Shown here piece after piece: positions 48,777 to 57,091 of a stretch of DNA of 57,091 nt (position 1 is the first letter of the stretch; every line of letters begins with the position of its first letter). Both the position numbers and the translations under genes were made by a program. A model generated the notes under the pieces. It saw nothing but the letters and a program-made list of their open reading frames with translations. It ran no database searches and had not been told where the DNA came from. Origin of the DNA: Candidatus Polarisedimenticolaceae bacterium (GTDB lineage Bacteria; Pseudomonadota; Gammaproteobacteria; Chromatiales; Chromatiaceae); contig JAKITT010000009.1 in NCBI GenBank assembly GCA_021647945.1, forward strand, positions 1 through 57,091. The letters run 5' to 3'.

Positions 48777-50137
48777 GCCGACTGAGACAATTCACCCTAT
48801 GGTTTGGTATTGTCGTTGCGCTACTCTGGCTGGTGGCTGGGCCGCGTCCAGCGGATAACGCCCCCCCTGAGGGGAGTGACTACCAAGCGACCACGCTACA
48901 ACGCTTGTTGGAGATCCCTTCGTCACTGGTTGAAGGGCAATTGCAGATCGGTCTGGCGGAGACCGATATCACGCCGCCCATCGGCCATCCATTGGCGGGT
49001 TATGGTGCGCGCAGGCCAAAGAGCTCTGATGCGATTGACCGGCCCATTTTCGCCCGTGCGCTGACCCTCTCAGTGGCTGGTCGGCAGGTCACCCTGCTGA
49101 CGGCTGAGATTCTGCTGATCAATCAAAAGATGGCCAAGCTGCTCTATCAACGCACCGGGCTGGCGCCTGATCAGCTCTTTATCACCTCATCGCACACCCA
49201 CAGTGGTCCAGGCGGCTGGGGTGATAGTCTGGTTGAAAGGCTTATTCTTGGTGATTTTGATGCCGACTATTTTGATCTTCTGGCCAATCAGCTAACGGCC
49301 ACCATTCAACGCTCACAACAGCACATGCAGCCGGTAGAGTTGGCGCTATTACAGATAGATATGCGTGACAGCCAGCATAATCGCTTCGATTATGACCAGC
49401 CCACCAATGATCGAAGGACGGCGATGCTGTTTCGCCAGGCCGGGAGCCGTGCCGATGCGCCACCCTCGGTGATCTTTACCATTTTTGGTGCCCACCCAAC
49501 CATCCTCAGCCTAAAGACCCATAAACTGAGTGGTGATTATCCCGCCTATCTGACCTCGAACCTTAAGCGGTTGAGCGGGGCGGAGATGGTGCTATTTGCC
49601 TCGGGTTCAGTGGGTGATTCTAAGCCGATTAAGCCCGAGGGGCGTGATGCCTTTGAGCGTGCTGCTAACTATGGGCGTACTCTGGCTGAGCGATTGGCCG
49701 CAGAGATTCCACAGGCGGAGTACCGGCAGAAGGTGGTGTTGGGTAGCTTGCATTTGTCAGTTGATATGCCGCCGATCCGCCATCCAATCAGTCAAGAGTG
49801 GACGTTGGGGCCACTGGTTTCAGGTCTGTTTGGTGATGATCTTAGTACGCTAAAAGCGCTACGCATTGGGCCGCTACTGCTGTTTGGTTTTCCTGGTGAT
49901 TATGCGGGACACTTGGCGACACAGCTCTCTGAGGCGATTCGGCAGCAGAGCCAGCAGTCGTTGTTGACGGCTACTACCAGCTTCAATGGCGACTTTGATG
50001 GTTACCTTATCTCTCACCAGTGGTTTGAGTCCTTAGATCGGACTGAGTCCCGAGGCTTGAACTTCTTTGGTCCTTGGGGAGGGGAGTACCTCAATATGTT
50101 GGCATTAAAAATGGCTGCTTATTTAGGTGCGTATTAG
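48773..50137 (+). CDS. Neutral/alkaline ceramidase-like hydrolase
   Basis: 454 aa. An N-terminal membrane anchor or signal (about 8-25) is followed by the PF04734 neutral ceramidase-like domain: LAETDITPPIGHPLAGYG, the catalytic-region ITSSHTHSGPGGWGDSL and FGAHPTIL. The His/Ser-rich SSHTHSGPG fits the zinc-dependent amidase site. It is shorter than the ~650-aa bacterial ceramidases and lacks their C-terminal domain. Substrate may be a lipid amide but is unknown. Translationally coupled to rlmB. Confidence 0.8.
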   Translation: MSRLRQFTLWFGIVVALLWLVAGPRPADNAPPEGSDYQATTLQRLLEIPSSLVEGQLQIGLAETDITPPIGHPLAGYGARRPKSSDAIDRPIFARALTLSVAGRQVTLLTAEILLINQKMAKLLYQRTGLAPDQLFITSSHTHSGPGGWGDSLVERLILGDFDADYFDLLANQLTATIQRSQQHMQPVELALLQIDMRDSQHNRFDYDQPTNDRRTAMLFRQAGSRADAPPSVIFTIFGAHPTILSLKTHKLSGDYPAYLTSNLKRLSGAEMVLFASGSVGDSKPIKPEGRDAFERAANYGRTLAERLAAEIPQAEYRQKVVLGSLHLSVDMPPIRHPISQEWTLGPLVSGLFGDDLSTLKALRIGPLLLFGFPGDYAGHLATQLSEAIRQQSQQSLLTATTSFNGDFDGYLISHQWFESLDRTESRGLNFFGPWGGEYLNMLALKMAAYLGAY

Positions 50138-50159
50138 TACTCATCATTTGAGTTAGGCA

Positions 50160-50238
50160 ACCTCTGAACAAATCTTGTTTTAGGGGCAGATTGGAACCAT
50201 TTCAGCCTGCCTAAAATAGTCATGATGTGTTCAGAGGT
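50160..50238. mobile_element. MITE-like 79-bp inverted-repeat element
   Basis: Perfect 11-bp terminal inverted repeats (ACCTCTGAACA at 50160-50170, TGTTCAGAGGT at 50228-50238) enclose a second, inner inverted repeat (TTTTAGGGGCAG and CTGCCTAAAA). The whole unit can fold into one extended hairpin. The ends resemble IS-type termini. It lies right at the boundary between housekeeping genes and accessory DNA. Confidence 0.6.
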
Positions 50239-50288
50239 CGTTTAGTTGGTTTGAACTTTTTGTGGGGGAGCTTGGATTAAACTCGTAA

Positions 50289-50754
50289 GTGCAACTCCCC
50301 GAGTTGTCTGTGCAATATACTGATTTTGCCGTTTGGCAGCGGCAATGGTTAGAGGGTGAGGTTCTACAGCAACAGCTCACTTACTGGAGCAGACAACTGG
50401 CAGAACTACCACCGGTATTGACTCTGCCCTTCGATCATCCCCGCCCAGCGGCACAAAGTTATAACGGTGCCCGATATCGTTTCAGCCTGCCTGAGGCGCT
50501 CAACGACTCAATAGAGCGATTTAGTATACGCTCGGGTAGCACGGTTTATGACGCTGCTAACAGCTTTTGAGGTTCAGCTACAGCGTTACAGCGGTCAAAC
50601 GGACTTTGTCATTGGTATCCCTATCGCCAACCGTAATCGCGCAGAGATTGAAGGCCTGATAGGGTTTTTTGTCAACACCCTGGTGATCCAGGCGGATTTT
50701 ACTGGTGACCCTACGGTGGAGGCCCTGATGCGGACAAAACAGACCACTACATAG
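50289..50754 (+). pseudogene. NRPS condensation-domain remnant
   Basis: Frame 1 (50289-~50570) reads LPELSVQYTDFAVWQRQWL and LPFDHPRPAAQSYNGARYRF; frame 2 (from about 50548) reads EVQLQRYSGQTDFVIGIPIA with RNRAEIEGLIGFFVNTLV. Together they are the C-terminal half of a condensation domain of a non-ribosomal peptide synthetase, split by a frameshift. Homology stops near 50751, shortly before the IS3 element. No upstream or downstream NRPS module is present. Confidence 0.82.
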
Positions 50755-50860
50755 GAGAGTGGTTTGTTGTTCATGTTCTCTCCCCCTCTGTCAGGATAGT
50801 TGTCATCCAATCGAAATTGGATTTCAATAATCACCATGAGGGTGGCAGAGAGCGTATGAA

Positions 50861-51355
50861 ATGGGTTTTCCATTAGAAAGAAAAGAGGCCGTCTTAAAAA
50901 AGATGTTACCTCCACACAACAAATCAATCCCTGAGTTGGCTAAGGAAGAAGGTATCTCAGCGGGCACCTTGTACAACTGGAGAAAGGCCGCCAGGGCAGA
51001 AGGTCGACTGATGCCAGATGGAGATACAACCCCACAGGGGTGGGTCTCTAGCGATAAGTTTGCAGCCGTTATGGAAACTGGAGCGATGAATGAAGCGGAG
51101 CTTTCTGCTTACTGTCGTCAGCGAGGACTCTATCCAGAGCAGATCAGGGAGTGGAAGGAAGCTTGTGAAAAGGCCAATGACTGGGACCAGACTCAGACCA
51201 AACGCCTCAAAGAGGCGCGCAAGAGTGATGAGAATCGAATAAGGGAGTTGGAGCGCGAGCTGAGGCGCAAGGAGAAGGCACTGGCAGAAACCGCGGCCCT
51301 ATTGGTATTAGGAAAAAAAGCCCAGGCGATCTGGGGGGATGCCGAGGACGAATGA
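50861..51355 (+). CDS. IS3-family transposase OrfA
   Basis: 164 aa. A helix-turn-helix block (IPELAKEEGISAGTLYNWRK, about 22-41) is followed by a second DNA-binding region and a leucine-rich coiled coil (about 115-150, RIRELERELRRKEKALAE). It is longer than many OrfA proteins. It binds the element ends. It overlaps orfB by 4 bases (ATGA), so OrfB could be made by reinitiation. Confidence 0.88.
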   Translation: MGFPLERKEAVLKKMLPPHNKSIPELAKEEGISAGTLYNWRKAARAEGRLMPDGDTTPQGWVSSDKFAAVMETGAMNEAELSAYCRQRGLYPEQIREWKEACEKANDWDQTQTKRLKEARKSDENRIRELERELRRKEKALAETAALLVLGKKAQAIWGDAEDE

Positions 51356-52419
51356 TTAGCACACCAGATCGCCGCAAAATAGTTAAATTGATTGATGAGG
51401 CCCGTCAAGACGGAGCTTCACGAGAAAAGGCCTGTAAAGTGTTAGGCATCAGCCTGAGAACATACCAGCGGTGGACGCTGAAGGGTGATATTGAATCAGA
51501 TGGGCGGCCTTGTGCCACACATCCACCCCCGATCAACAAGCTCACACCGAAAGAGCGAGAACAGATAGTGGATACCAGCAACCAGCCTGAATACAAGAGT
51601 TTACCGCCTTCGCAAATTGTCCCAGCACTGGCTGATAAAGGGATTTACATCGCGTCTGAATCGAGTTTTTATCGCGTATTGAAAGAGGCCGAGCAGCGCC
51701 ATCATCGGGGAAAAGCTCAAGCGCCCAGAAAGAGCACAAAACCAAAGAGCTACAAAGCAACAGGCCCCAATCAGGTGTGGAGTTGGGATATCACCTACCT
51801 TGCAGCGGCCATCACAGGAACCTTCTACCGTCTTTATCTGGTGATGGACATCTACAGCCGTAAGATCGTTGGCTGGGAGATCCATGAGACGGAAACAGCC
51901 GCACATGCATCGATGCTCATCCGAAAAGCCTGCTTAGCTGAAGGAATCAACGATAAGAAATTGGTGCTGCACTCCGATAATGGCGCGCCGATGAAGGGCG
52001 CTACTATGCTGGCAACATTACAAAAACTAGGTGTGGTTCCCTCATTTAGTCGTCCATCAGTGAGTGATGACAACCCTTATTCAGAAAGTCTGTTTAAAAC
52101 ATTGAAATACACACCTGCCTACCCATCAAAAGCATTTGAGAGCTTGGATATGGCGCGGGAATGGGTGCTTGTTTTTGTGCGATGGTACAACGATGAACAC
52201 CACCATAGTGGCATTCAATTTGTTACGCCTGCAGAGCGTCATAGAGGGCAAGATCGAGAGATACTACTTGGCCGAGAGGCCGTCTATACCGCAGCAAACG
52301 AGTGCCACCCGGAACGATGGAGCAGAGGGACGAGGAACTGGGCTCCGATAGAAGAAGTTTGGCTCAATCCTGAAAATACATCAGCATCAGAAGGTGGAAT
52401 TATAGAAGAAGCTGCTTGA
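51352..52419 (+). CDS. IS3-family transposase OrfB (DDE integrase core)
   Basis: A 355-aa catalytic subunit. The rve integrase core shows the DDE triad: WDITYLAA (D), HSDNGAPM (D) and SDDNPYSESLFKTLKY (E, 35 residues later). The N-terminal KVLGISLRTYQRW is a helix-turn-helix. All key residues are intact, so the element could be active. Confidence 0.92.
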   Translation: MISTPDRRKIVKLIDEARQDGASREKACKVLGISLRTYQRWTLKGDIESDGRPCATHPPPINKLTPKEREQIVDTSNQPEYKSLPPSQIVPALADKGIYIASESSFYRVLKEAEQRHHRGKAQAPRKSTKPKSYKATGPNQVWSWDITYLAAAITGTFYRLYLVMDIYSRKIVGWEIHETETAAHASMLIRKACLAEGINDKKLVLHSDNGAPMKGATMLATLQKLGVVPSFSRPSVSDDNPYSESLFKTLKYTPAYPSKAFESLDMAREWVLVFVRWYNDEHHHSGIQFVTPAERHRGQDREILLGREAVYTAANECHPERWSRGTRNWAPIEEVWLNPENTSASEGGIIEEAA

Positions 52420-52443
52420 TAAAACACGACAACTACCTTGACA

Positions 52444-52515
52444 CTTACCGTGCTCTCCAGATAGTCATGGGCAATCATGGGTGAGCCGCGATCCTGATGC
52501 AGTGTGAGTTGTCCA
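52444..52515 (-). pseudogene. Short transposase relic interrupted by the IS3 element
   Basis: Reading leftward, LTLHQDRGSPMIAHDYLES resembles the central HxDRGSPM integrase-core motif of an IS3-type OrfB. It runs straight into the right end of the complete element at 52443, so the element probably landed in an older relic. Confidence 0.45.
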
Positions 52516-52554
52516 AGCGAGTCTTTGTATCATGAGATCAAAGACTCGCTTGGA
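52512..52554. repeat. 16-bp perfect inverted repeat
   Basis: TCCAAGCGAGTCTTTG and its exact complement around an 11-base loop, followed by TCTTTAAAAAG. It could be a terminator or an IS end structure. Confidence 0.6.
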
Positions 52555-52593
52555 TCTTTAAAAAGAAGTGTCCACTTTTTGTGGGTAGGTCGG

Positions 52594-52795
52594 TATGATA
52601 ACGCTGTGGCTGAGTCCTTCTTCAGCTCTTTGAAAAATAGAGAAGACCCGAAGGAAAAACTATCGTACACAGAATGAATTAAGAGCTGACATCTTTGATT
52701 ACATTGAGGTGTTTTATAATCGTCGACGCAGGCACAGTTATTTAGGTCACATTAGCCCAGAGCAATTTGAACTAGATCGGTGTGGTAATTCTTGA
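52594..52795 (+). pseudogene. IS3-family OrfB C-terminal remnant
   Basis: Two frames: [18 protein letters not shown] (52594-~52650, holding the DDE glutamate in AESFF), then [20 protein letters not shown] with [20 protein letters not shown] (to 52795). Typical IS3 OrfB tail, broken by a frameshift. It lacks the rest of the gene. 52796-53060 contains nothing recognisable. Confidence 0.82.
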
Positions 52796-53060
52796 GTGTC
52801 TACGGTGATGGGGGAAGTCCATCAAATCAATGTCCATGTAAATGGTTATTCAATCTACTCCTGACAAACTGATAGAAAACACTAAGGCAATCAGTACGAA
52901 TTACTATACGGGCACTTGTTTTGCTCATTGATTATGACCATAATGCAGGGCTGAACTGTCAGGCGAAAGCACTTCCAAATGAGTGAATGCAGCATGTTGA
53001 TATGGTCGCATATCTTGACAAGCTAACACTGCTTACTATGAACAATAACCAGAGAGAAGC

Positions 53061-54200
53061 ATGCATACCTTATTAGCAATCATGGTTGCACTTGTATTTT
53101 ATGCATTCATTGGCTACCCACTACTCCTATTAGCATTGTCTCTTATCTATAAAAAAGAGACCACAAAGGAGATCTGTGCAGATATTTCAGTATCACTGAT
53201 AATCGCAGCATACAATGAAGAAGACGTAATTGAAGCAAAACTCCTGAACTCCATCGAACTAGATTACCCACCATGCAATCTTGAGATTATTGTTTCCTCT
53301 GATGGCTCAACCGACAATACAGATGGAATTGTAAAAAGATTTGCTGAAAGTGGAGTGATCCTTAATAGAGTCGAGGGAAGAAAAGGGAAAACTGAGGCAC
53401 AAAATCAAACTGTTAAGATTTCAACAGGCGAGATCATAATCTTCTCTGATGCTAATGCTCTTTATCTACCTGATGCAATCAAAATGATTGTGAGGAACTT
53501 CACTGACAAAGATGTTGGTGGCGTATGCGGGAAACTTATCTATACAACCCAAAACGGGATGAAAAAAGATTCGGAGAGCGCGTACTGGGATTTTGAAAAT
53601 CTTCTAAAGGAGAGGGAAAGCATACTGGGCGCTGTTATTGGAGCGAACGGATCCATCTATGCAATCAGAAAGAGTTGTTATATACCTCTGGATTGCACTT
53701 TGATCAGTGATTTCGTCGAACCATTAAAAATAGTTGAACAAGGCCATCGTTTTATATACGAAAAAGATGCAATATCTTTAGAAGAGGCCGATACAGTTTC
53801 AGGCTCACACGCATTCGATAGAAAAGTTAGAATCAATGTTAGAACATTATTAGGATTATATGAAACAATAGGATTACTAAATATATTTAAATACGGCTGG
53901 GTGTCAATCCAATATTTCTCACATAAGATATTGAGATATATGATGCCGTTTATATTGATTCTTACCCTCACATTAAACCTATTTGCATTAGACGTATTCT
54001 TTTGGCAGCTATTTCTTGCAGGTCAGGTTTCTTTCTATTCATTTGGAATAGTAGGATACATTAGAAGGACATGCCGCAATCAAAGTAATATTTTCTCCTT
54101 ACCCTGGTACTTCATAAGCGTTCACTTAGCGATCCTCGCATCATTCGTCATGCTCGCCAGGGGAGATAAAAAAACAACTTGGGATACAAAGCGAAGCTAA
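53061..54200 (+). CDS. Family 2 glycosyltransferase, membrane-bound
   Basis: 379 aa. N-terminal transmembrane helix (about 3-30), a GT-A domain with VSLIIAAYNEEDVIEAKL, VSSDGSTDNT and the DxD-type FSDANALY (about 132-139), and C-terminal membrane helices (about 285-355). It likely builds a surface polysaccharide from nucleotide sugars at the inner membrane. Composition is AT-rich (ATA/AAA codons common) unlike the housekeeping genes, suggesting acquisition. First of three glycosyltransferases. Confidence 0.87.
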   Translation: MHTLLAIMVALVFYAFIGYPLLLLALSLIYKKETTKEICADISVSLIIAAYNEEDVIEAKLLNSIELDYPPCNLEIIVSSDGSTDNTDGIVKRFAESGVILNRVEGRKGKTEAQNQTVKISTGEIIIFSDANALYLPDAIKMIVRNFTDKDVGGVCGKLIYTTQNGMKKDSESAYWDFENLLKERESILGAVIGANGSIYAIRKSCYIPLDCTLISDFVEPLKIVEQGHRFIYEKDAISLEEADTVSGSHAFDRKVRINVRTLLGLYETIGLLNIFKYGWVSIQYFSHKILRYMMPFILILTLTLNLFALDVFFWQLFLAGQVSFYSFGIVGYIRRTCRNQSNIFSLPWYFISVHLAILASFVMLARGDKKTTWDTKRS

Positions 54201-54261
54201 GCCTGCATATTTAACCGTCCTCTCAGCTAGCACAAGTTTTCAATATCGCATAAGAAAATAT

Positions 54262-55488
54262 ATGAACCACACTCATGAGCACGTAATTAATATGGAACAA
54301 CGACCATTAAGAATTGCCATGTTATGCCCATACTTGCCACCTATCTATAGTGGTGCTGGGCAACAAGCATTGAGAATTGGAACCGCATTAAAGTCTAAGG
54401 GCCATAATGTGTTCTTTGTTACGGCCAGCCATAGTGTTGAAAGTAAGCACCAGTTACTCAATGGAGTTGATACTTTCTATTCAAGAATCGAGCGCATGAG
54501 TAGCTATCGTGGGCAAATAATGTTTGGCTTAAAGTCCTTGATTGTGCTTTTTAAAAAAAGGAAGGAATTTGATATTTTGTTCTCACCTGGGATGGGCGCG
54601 ATGCTCGGATTCCTGTATTTCTCTCTTAAAATATTTGATAAGAAAATCATCCTTCGAATGTCAGTATTTACTGATGACCCAGGAATAATAAAAAAACGCA
54701 AAATATCTTCTTACCTCCTATTACCATACAAGTTGGCAGATTGCATCATTGCGCCATCAACCGCCCGTTTGAATGGAGTTGTCAATAATTTACCCAATCA
54801 TGGACATAAAGTCACCCGCATAAACAATTGTGTAAATACTAAGCATTTCTCCCCTTGTGTATCATCAATTAGCAAAAATGAATTACTACGTAAGCTGCAA
54901 TTACAAACTGACCAAAAATACGTAATCTTTGTTGGGAGAATTATAGCTAGAAAAGGCGTTGATTTTCTCGTTGATGTCTGGAGAGAAGTCATTCAACAGT
55001 ACAGTAATGCCACTCTGCTTTTTGTCGGACCTTATGATTTCGCTTCAAAGGGCATCAATAAGACGGATCCTGTGATGCAAAAGCTCCAAGTCAAAATAAA
55101 TAATTATAATCTTGACAAAAAAATCATTTTTACTGGTCAAGTCGACAATGTTTCAGATTATCTAAAAGTATCCGATGTTTTTGTTTTTGCTTCTGAGGCG
55201 GAAGGGTTGCCATCAGCACCTATTGAAGCAATGTCATCTGGCGTACCACCAGTTGTTCTTGACATTGAAGATATCATGCCTGACATAATTGACTCAGAAG
55301 AAAATGGCATAATTGTAGCATCAAAAGACGCAGAAGCGTTTTCTAATTCTATTCTCAAGCTACTTACAGACGAACAATACTCGGAACAAATGAGCATTAA
55401 TGCCAGACAAAAGATATGCGCAAATTTTTCTATTAATGTTGTTACTGAAAAGTACGAGCAACTATTCAGGGCGCTAATTTGTAAGTGA
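54262..55488 (+). CDS. Family 4 glycosyltransferase (GT-B)
   Basis: 408 aa. Rossmann-like N-domain (LRIAMLCPYLPPIYSGAGQQALRIGTALKSKGH) and C-domain with VGRIIARKGVDFLVD and the donor-binding EAEGLPSAPIEAMSSGVPPVV (E-x7-E type). Retaining glycosyltransferase, probably acting on a cytoplasmic face lipid-linked glycan. The start might be an inner Met (MEQRPLRIA, about residue 11). AT-rich like its neighbours. Confidence 0.87.
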   Translation: MNHTHEHVINMEQRPLRIAMLCPYLPPIYSGAGQQALRIGTALKSKGHNVFFVTASHSVESKHQLLNGVDTFYSRIERMSSYRGQIMFGLKSLIVLFKKRKEFDILFSPGMGAMLGFLYFSLKIFDKKIILRMSVFTDDPGIIKKRKISSYLLLPYKLADCIIAPSTARLNGVVNNLPNHGHKVTRINNCVNTKHFSPCVSSISKNELLRKLQLQTDQKYVIFVGRIIARKGVDFLVDVWREVIQQYSNATLLFVGPYDFASKGINKTDPVMQKLQVKINNYNLDKKIIFTGQVDNVSDYLKVSDVFVFASEAEGLPSAPIEAMSSGVPPVVLDIEDIMPDIIDSEENGIIVASKDAEAFSNSILKLLTDEQYSEQMSINARQKICANFSINVVTEKYEQLFRALICK

Positions 55489-55573
55489 CCCAACCTCCTA
55501 TTCATTAAAGGTCAGGTTTTCACTGGCAGATTTAATCGATTTTCATGGCCCATATGGCGCAAAGGATATATTA

Positions 55574-56680
55574 ATGAACAGTATTCGCATCTGCTATTTT
55601 ATTGGATCATTGAAAATAGGAGGCGCACAAAAGCATCTTGTAGAGTTAATAAACTGCCTCGATAGGGATAAGTTTGATCTATTCCTTGTATTAGGAAAGG
55701 ATGAGGATGGATTTAATGATTTATTGAATCTCAATGAACACAAAATACTGCGCCTGGGTCTTAGCAAATATTACGATCTCTCCGGACTCAAAGGTATCTT
55801 CAAGCTCATAGAATTCCTCAAGACCAATAAAATTAATATACTCCACTCATATCTTTTTGAATGTAATATTTATTCTTCTTTTGCCAGCCTATTTATACCA
55901 AAAATGAAGTTCATCATGAGCATAAGGAACATGAACTACACGCATGGCCGAAGCAAGGTTCTATCTACATATCTTGCCTCTATGCAAGCCGATTATGTAA
56001 CGGTTGTTTGTGACAAAGTAGGCGATTTCGTGATTAATAGAGAAAAAATAAACCCTAATAAATTAGTCACTTTATACAATGCAGTAGATGATAATGTTTT
56101 TTCACTACACAAACACAATACCATCAAAAATCAGGATACACTTAATATTGTATGTGTTGCATCACTTAACTTTAGAAAAGGCCATGAATATCTCATTGAG
56201 GCCATAACAATATTGCTTAACAAAGATCATAATATTCAGCTATATTTGCTTGGAGATGGTAAAAACCGCAGCAATCTTGAACAATTTGCAGCATCATTAG
56301 GTATAGCAGGCAATGTTTCATTTGCTGGATATGTTACTAATGTCCGCGAGCATCTTCTTCAAATGGATATTGGGGTTTTGTCCTCCTTCGAGGAAGGAAT
56401 GTCTAATGCACTGCTTGAATACATGGCTATTGGCTTGCCAGTGGTTACTACCGACGTTGGCGGAAATCGAGAGGTTAACATAGACAGAGTTACTGGTTTT
56501 GTTATCCCTCCGAAAGACTCTGTTGCAATGGCGTATGCCCTTGAACAATTAATAACAAGCGACGACCTCAGGCATGATATGGGCATACAAGCTAACAAAC
56601 GAATTGCTGAATATTTCTCAATTAATAATATGAAACAGAACTACACATCATTCTATCTTGACAGAGTCAATCACATCTAA
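55574..56680 (+). CDS. Family 4 glycosyltransferase (GT-B)
   Basis: 368 aa. N-domain ICYFIGSLKIGGAQKHLVEL and C-domain VASLNFRKGHEYLIEA, FAGYVTNVREHL and EEGMSNALLEYMAIGLPVVTT with the E-x7-E donor motif. It is similar in class to the preceding gene but not a duplicate. Probably the same polysaccharide cluster; no polymerase or flippase is in the window. Confidence 0.87.
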   Translation: MNSIRICYFIGSLKIGGAQKHLVELINCLDRDKFDLFLVLGKDEDGFNDLLNLNEHKILRLGLSKYYDLSGLKGIFKLIEFLKTNKINILHSYLFECNIYSSFASLFIPKMKFIMSIRNMNYTHGRSKVLSTYLASMQADYVTVVCDKVGDFVINREKINPNKLVTLYNAVDDNVFSLHKHNTIKNQDTLNIVCVASLNFRKGHEYLIEAITILLNKDHNIQLYLLGDGKNRSNLEQFAASLGIAGNVSFAGYVTNVREHLLQMDIGVLSSFEEGMSNALLEYMAIGLPVVTTDVGGNREVNIDRVTGFVIPPKDSVAMAYALEQLITSDDLRHDMGIQANKRIAEYFSINNMKQNYTSFYLDRVNHI

Positions 56681-56732
56681 TCAAAACTCCAGAATTTTCT
56701 ATACCTAAATGTTTTACTCAAATAATTTATTG

Positions 56733-56771
56733 CCTCCCCTTGGGAGGGTTAAAACCCCCAGCTTCAGCTGG
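56733..56771. repeat. Subterminal hairpins of an IS200/IS605-like left end
   Basis: CCTCCC/GGGAGG (56733-56747) and CCAGC-TTCA-GCTGG (56758-56771) precede the tnpA fragment by about 35 bases, as expected for imperfect palindromes at IS200/IS605 ends. Confidence 0.45.
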
Positions 56772-56804
56772 CAGCTTTGAGCCTGTTTTTGTAAGCGGCA
56801 TAGC

Positions 56805-57062
56805 ATGAAAGATTATAGAAGAGGAAGCCATTCTGTATTTCAGCTCCATATCCATTTGGTATGGAGCACGAAATATCGTAAAGAAGTTTTAGGTCAAGAT
56901 GTTGGAGAGCGGTTACGAGATTTGTGTAGGCAGACATGTTCAGACATGGGCGTAGAGATCCTGTGTAAGCGTCTGGGCAACTGCAGGATTGACCCTAACC
57001 TTTCAGGTCTTCCATTTTTAGATTTTGCGGCAGCAGAGCCAATAGAGCCCGTTCCGATTTAG
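56805..57062 (+). pseudogene. tnpA: IS200/IS605 TnpA fragment joined to foreign sequence
   Basis: The first ~52 residues (MKDYRRGSHSVFQLHIHLVW with TKYRKEVL) match the HUH Y1 transposase of IS200/IS605. The usual SKDHIH and catalytic Tyr regions never appear; after VEILCK the frame turns into RLGNCRIDPN with no transposase likeness. So the gene is truncated, probably by an insertion or deletion near 56965. Confidence 0.78.
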
Positions 57063-57091
57063 CCGCCGGCAATCTCTCGAACAGGTAATTC

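Larger units (their letters stand above)
50789..52443 (+). mobile_element. Complete IS3-family insertion sequence
   Basis: About 1655 bp. The left end TGTCAGGATAGTTGTC and the right end (reverse complement TGTCAAGGTAGTTGTC) match at 14 of 16 bases and finish in TG...CA as in IS3. It carries two overlapping ORFs. The neighbouring triplets are CTC and CTT, so a clean target duplication cannot be claimed; the ends might be off by a few bases. Confidence 0.8.

Overview
The window looks like a chromosomal segment of a gammaproteobacterium, probably of the sulfur-oxidising / Chromatiales-like type. This rests on the conserved order rimP-nusA-infB-rbfA-truB-rpsO-pnp, the prfB-lysS pair, the cluster ilvB-ilvH-ilvC-pssA-leuA, an RF2 programmed frameshift of the Escherichia coli type, and an octaheme HAO-like cytochrome next to a multiheme c / cytochrome b fusion. 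The lineage is an inference; no 16S rRNA gene is present.

Layout. 1-4.1 kb: a transposase tail, an arsenite methyltransferase (arsM, minus), two radical-SAM genes and the ubiquinone hydroxylation factor ubiU. 4.1-12.9 kb: a short promoter-terminator unit (candidate sRNA or leader), then the transcription/translation operon rimP to pnp. 12.9-17.3 kb: a 35-aa membrane microprotein, a TatD-family nuclease, a PAS protein with a degenerate kinase motif, proS and a DUF4124 protein. 17.4-24.8 kb: branched-chain amino acid synthesis (ilvB, ilvH, ilvC), pssA, then leuA behind its own promoter and a Leu-rich leader peptide, followed by a family 4 uracil-DNA glycosylase and rimI. 24.9-31.2 kb: a defence island with an RloC/PrrC-like ATPase, an MmeI-like type IIL restriction-modification gene broken by two single-base frameshifts, and a MazEF-type toxin-antitoxin pair with twin operators; REP-like palindromes flank the pair. 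31.2-37.0 kb: an RND pump with its adaptor, an IS4-type transposase remnant, a CBS-domain protein and an HPF/RaiA-type ribosome factor. 37.2-41.0 kb: a respiratory module of an HAO-family octaheme cytochrome and a nine-c-heme/cytochrome b fusion, preceded by a sigma-54-like promoter and two NtrC-like enhancer half-site arrays in a glnA-like geometry. 41.0-50.2 kb: HDOD protein, lysS, prfB, a decayed serine recombinase abutting tRNA-Leu(CAG), rnr, rlmB and a ceramidase-like hydrolase. 50.2-57.1 kb: accessory DNA with a 79-bp MITE-like hairpin, an NRPS condensation-domain remnant, a complete IS3-family element, further transposase debris, three glycosyltransferases of AT-rich composition, and a chimeric IS200/IS605 tnpA fragment.

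The most interesting items are: (1) the HAO-like octaheme plus nonaheme-c/b fusion with apparent NtrC/sigma-54 control, which suggests nitrogen-responsive hydroxylamine/nitrite chemistry linked to the quinone pool; (2) the leuA leader peptide candidate; (3) the RloC-like gene beside a broken type IIL system; (4) the short transcript upstream of rimP; (5) the twin-operator MazEF promoter; (6) the 35-aa membrane microprotein.
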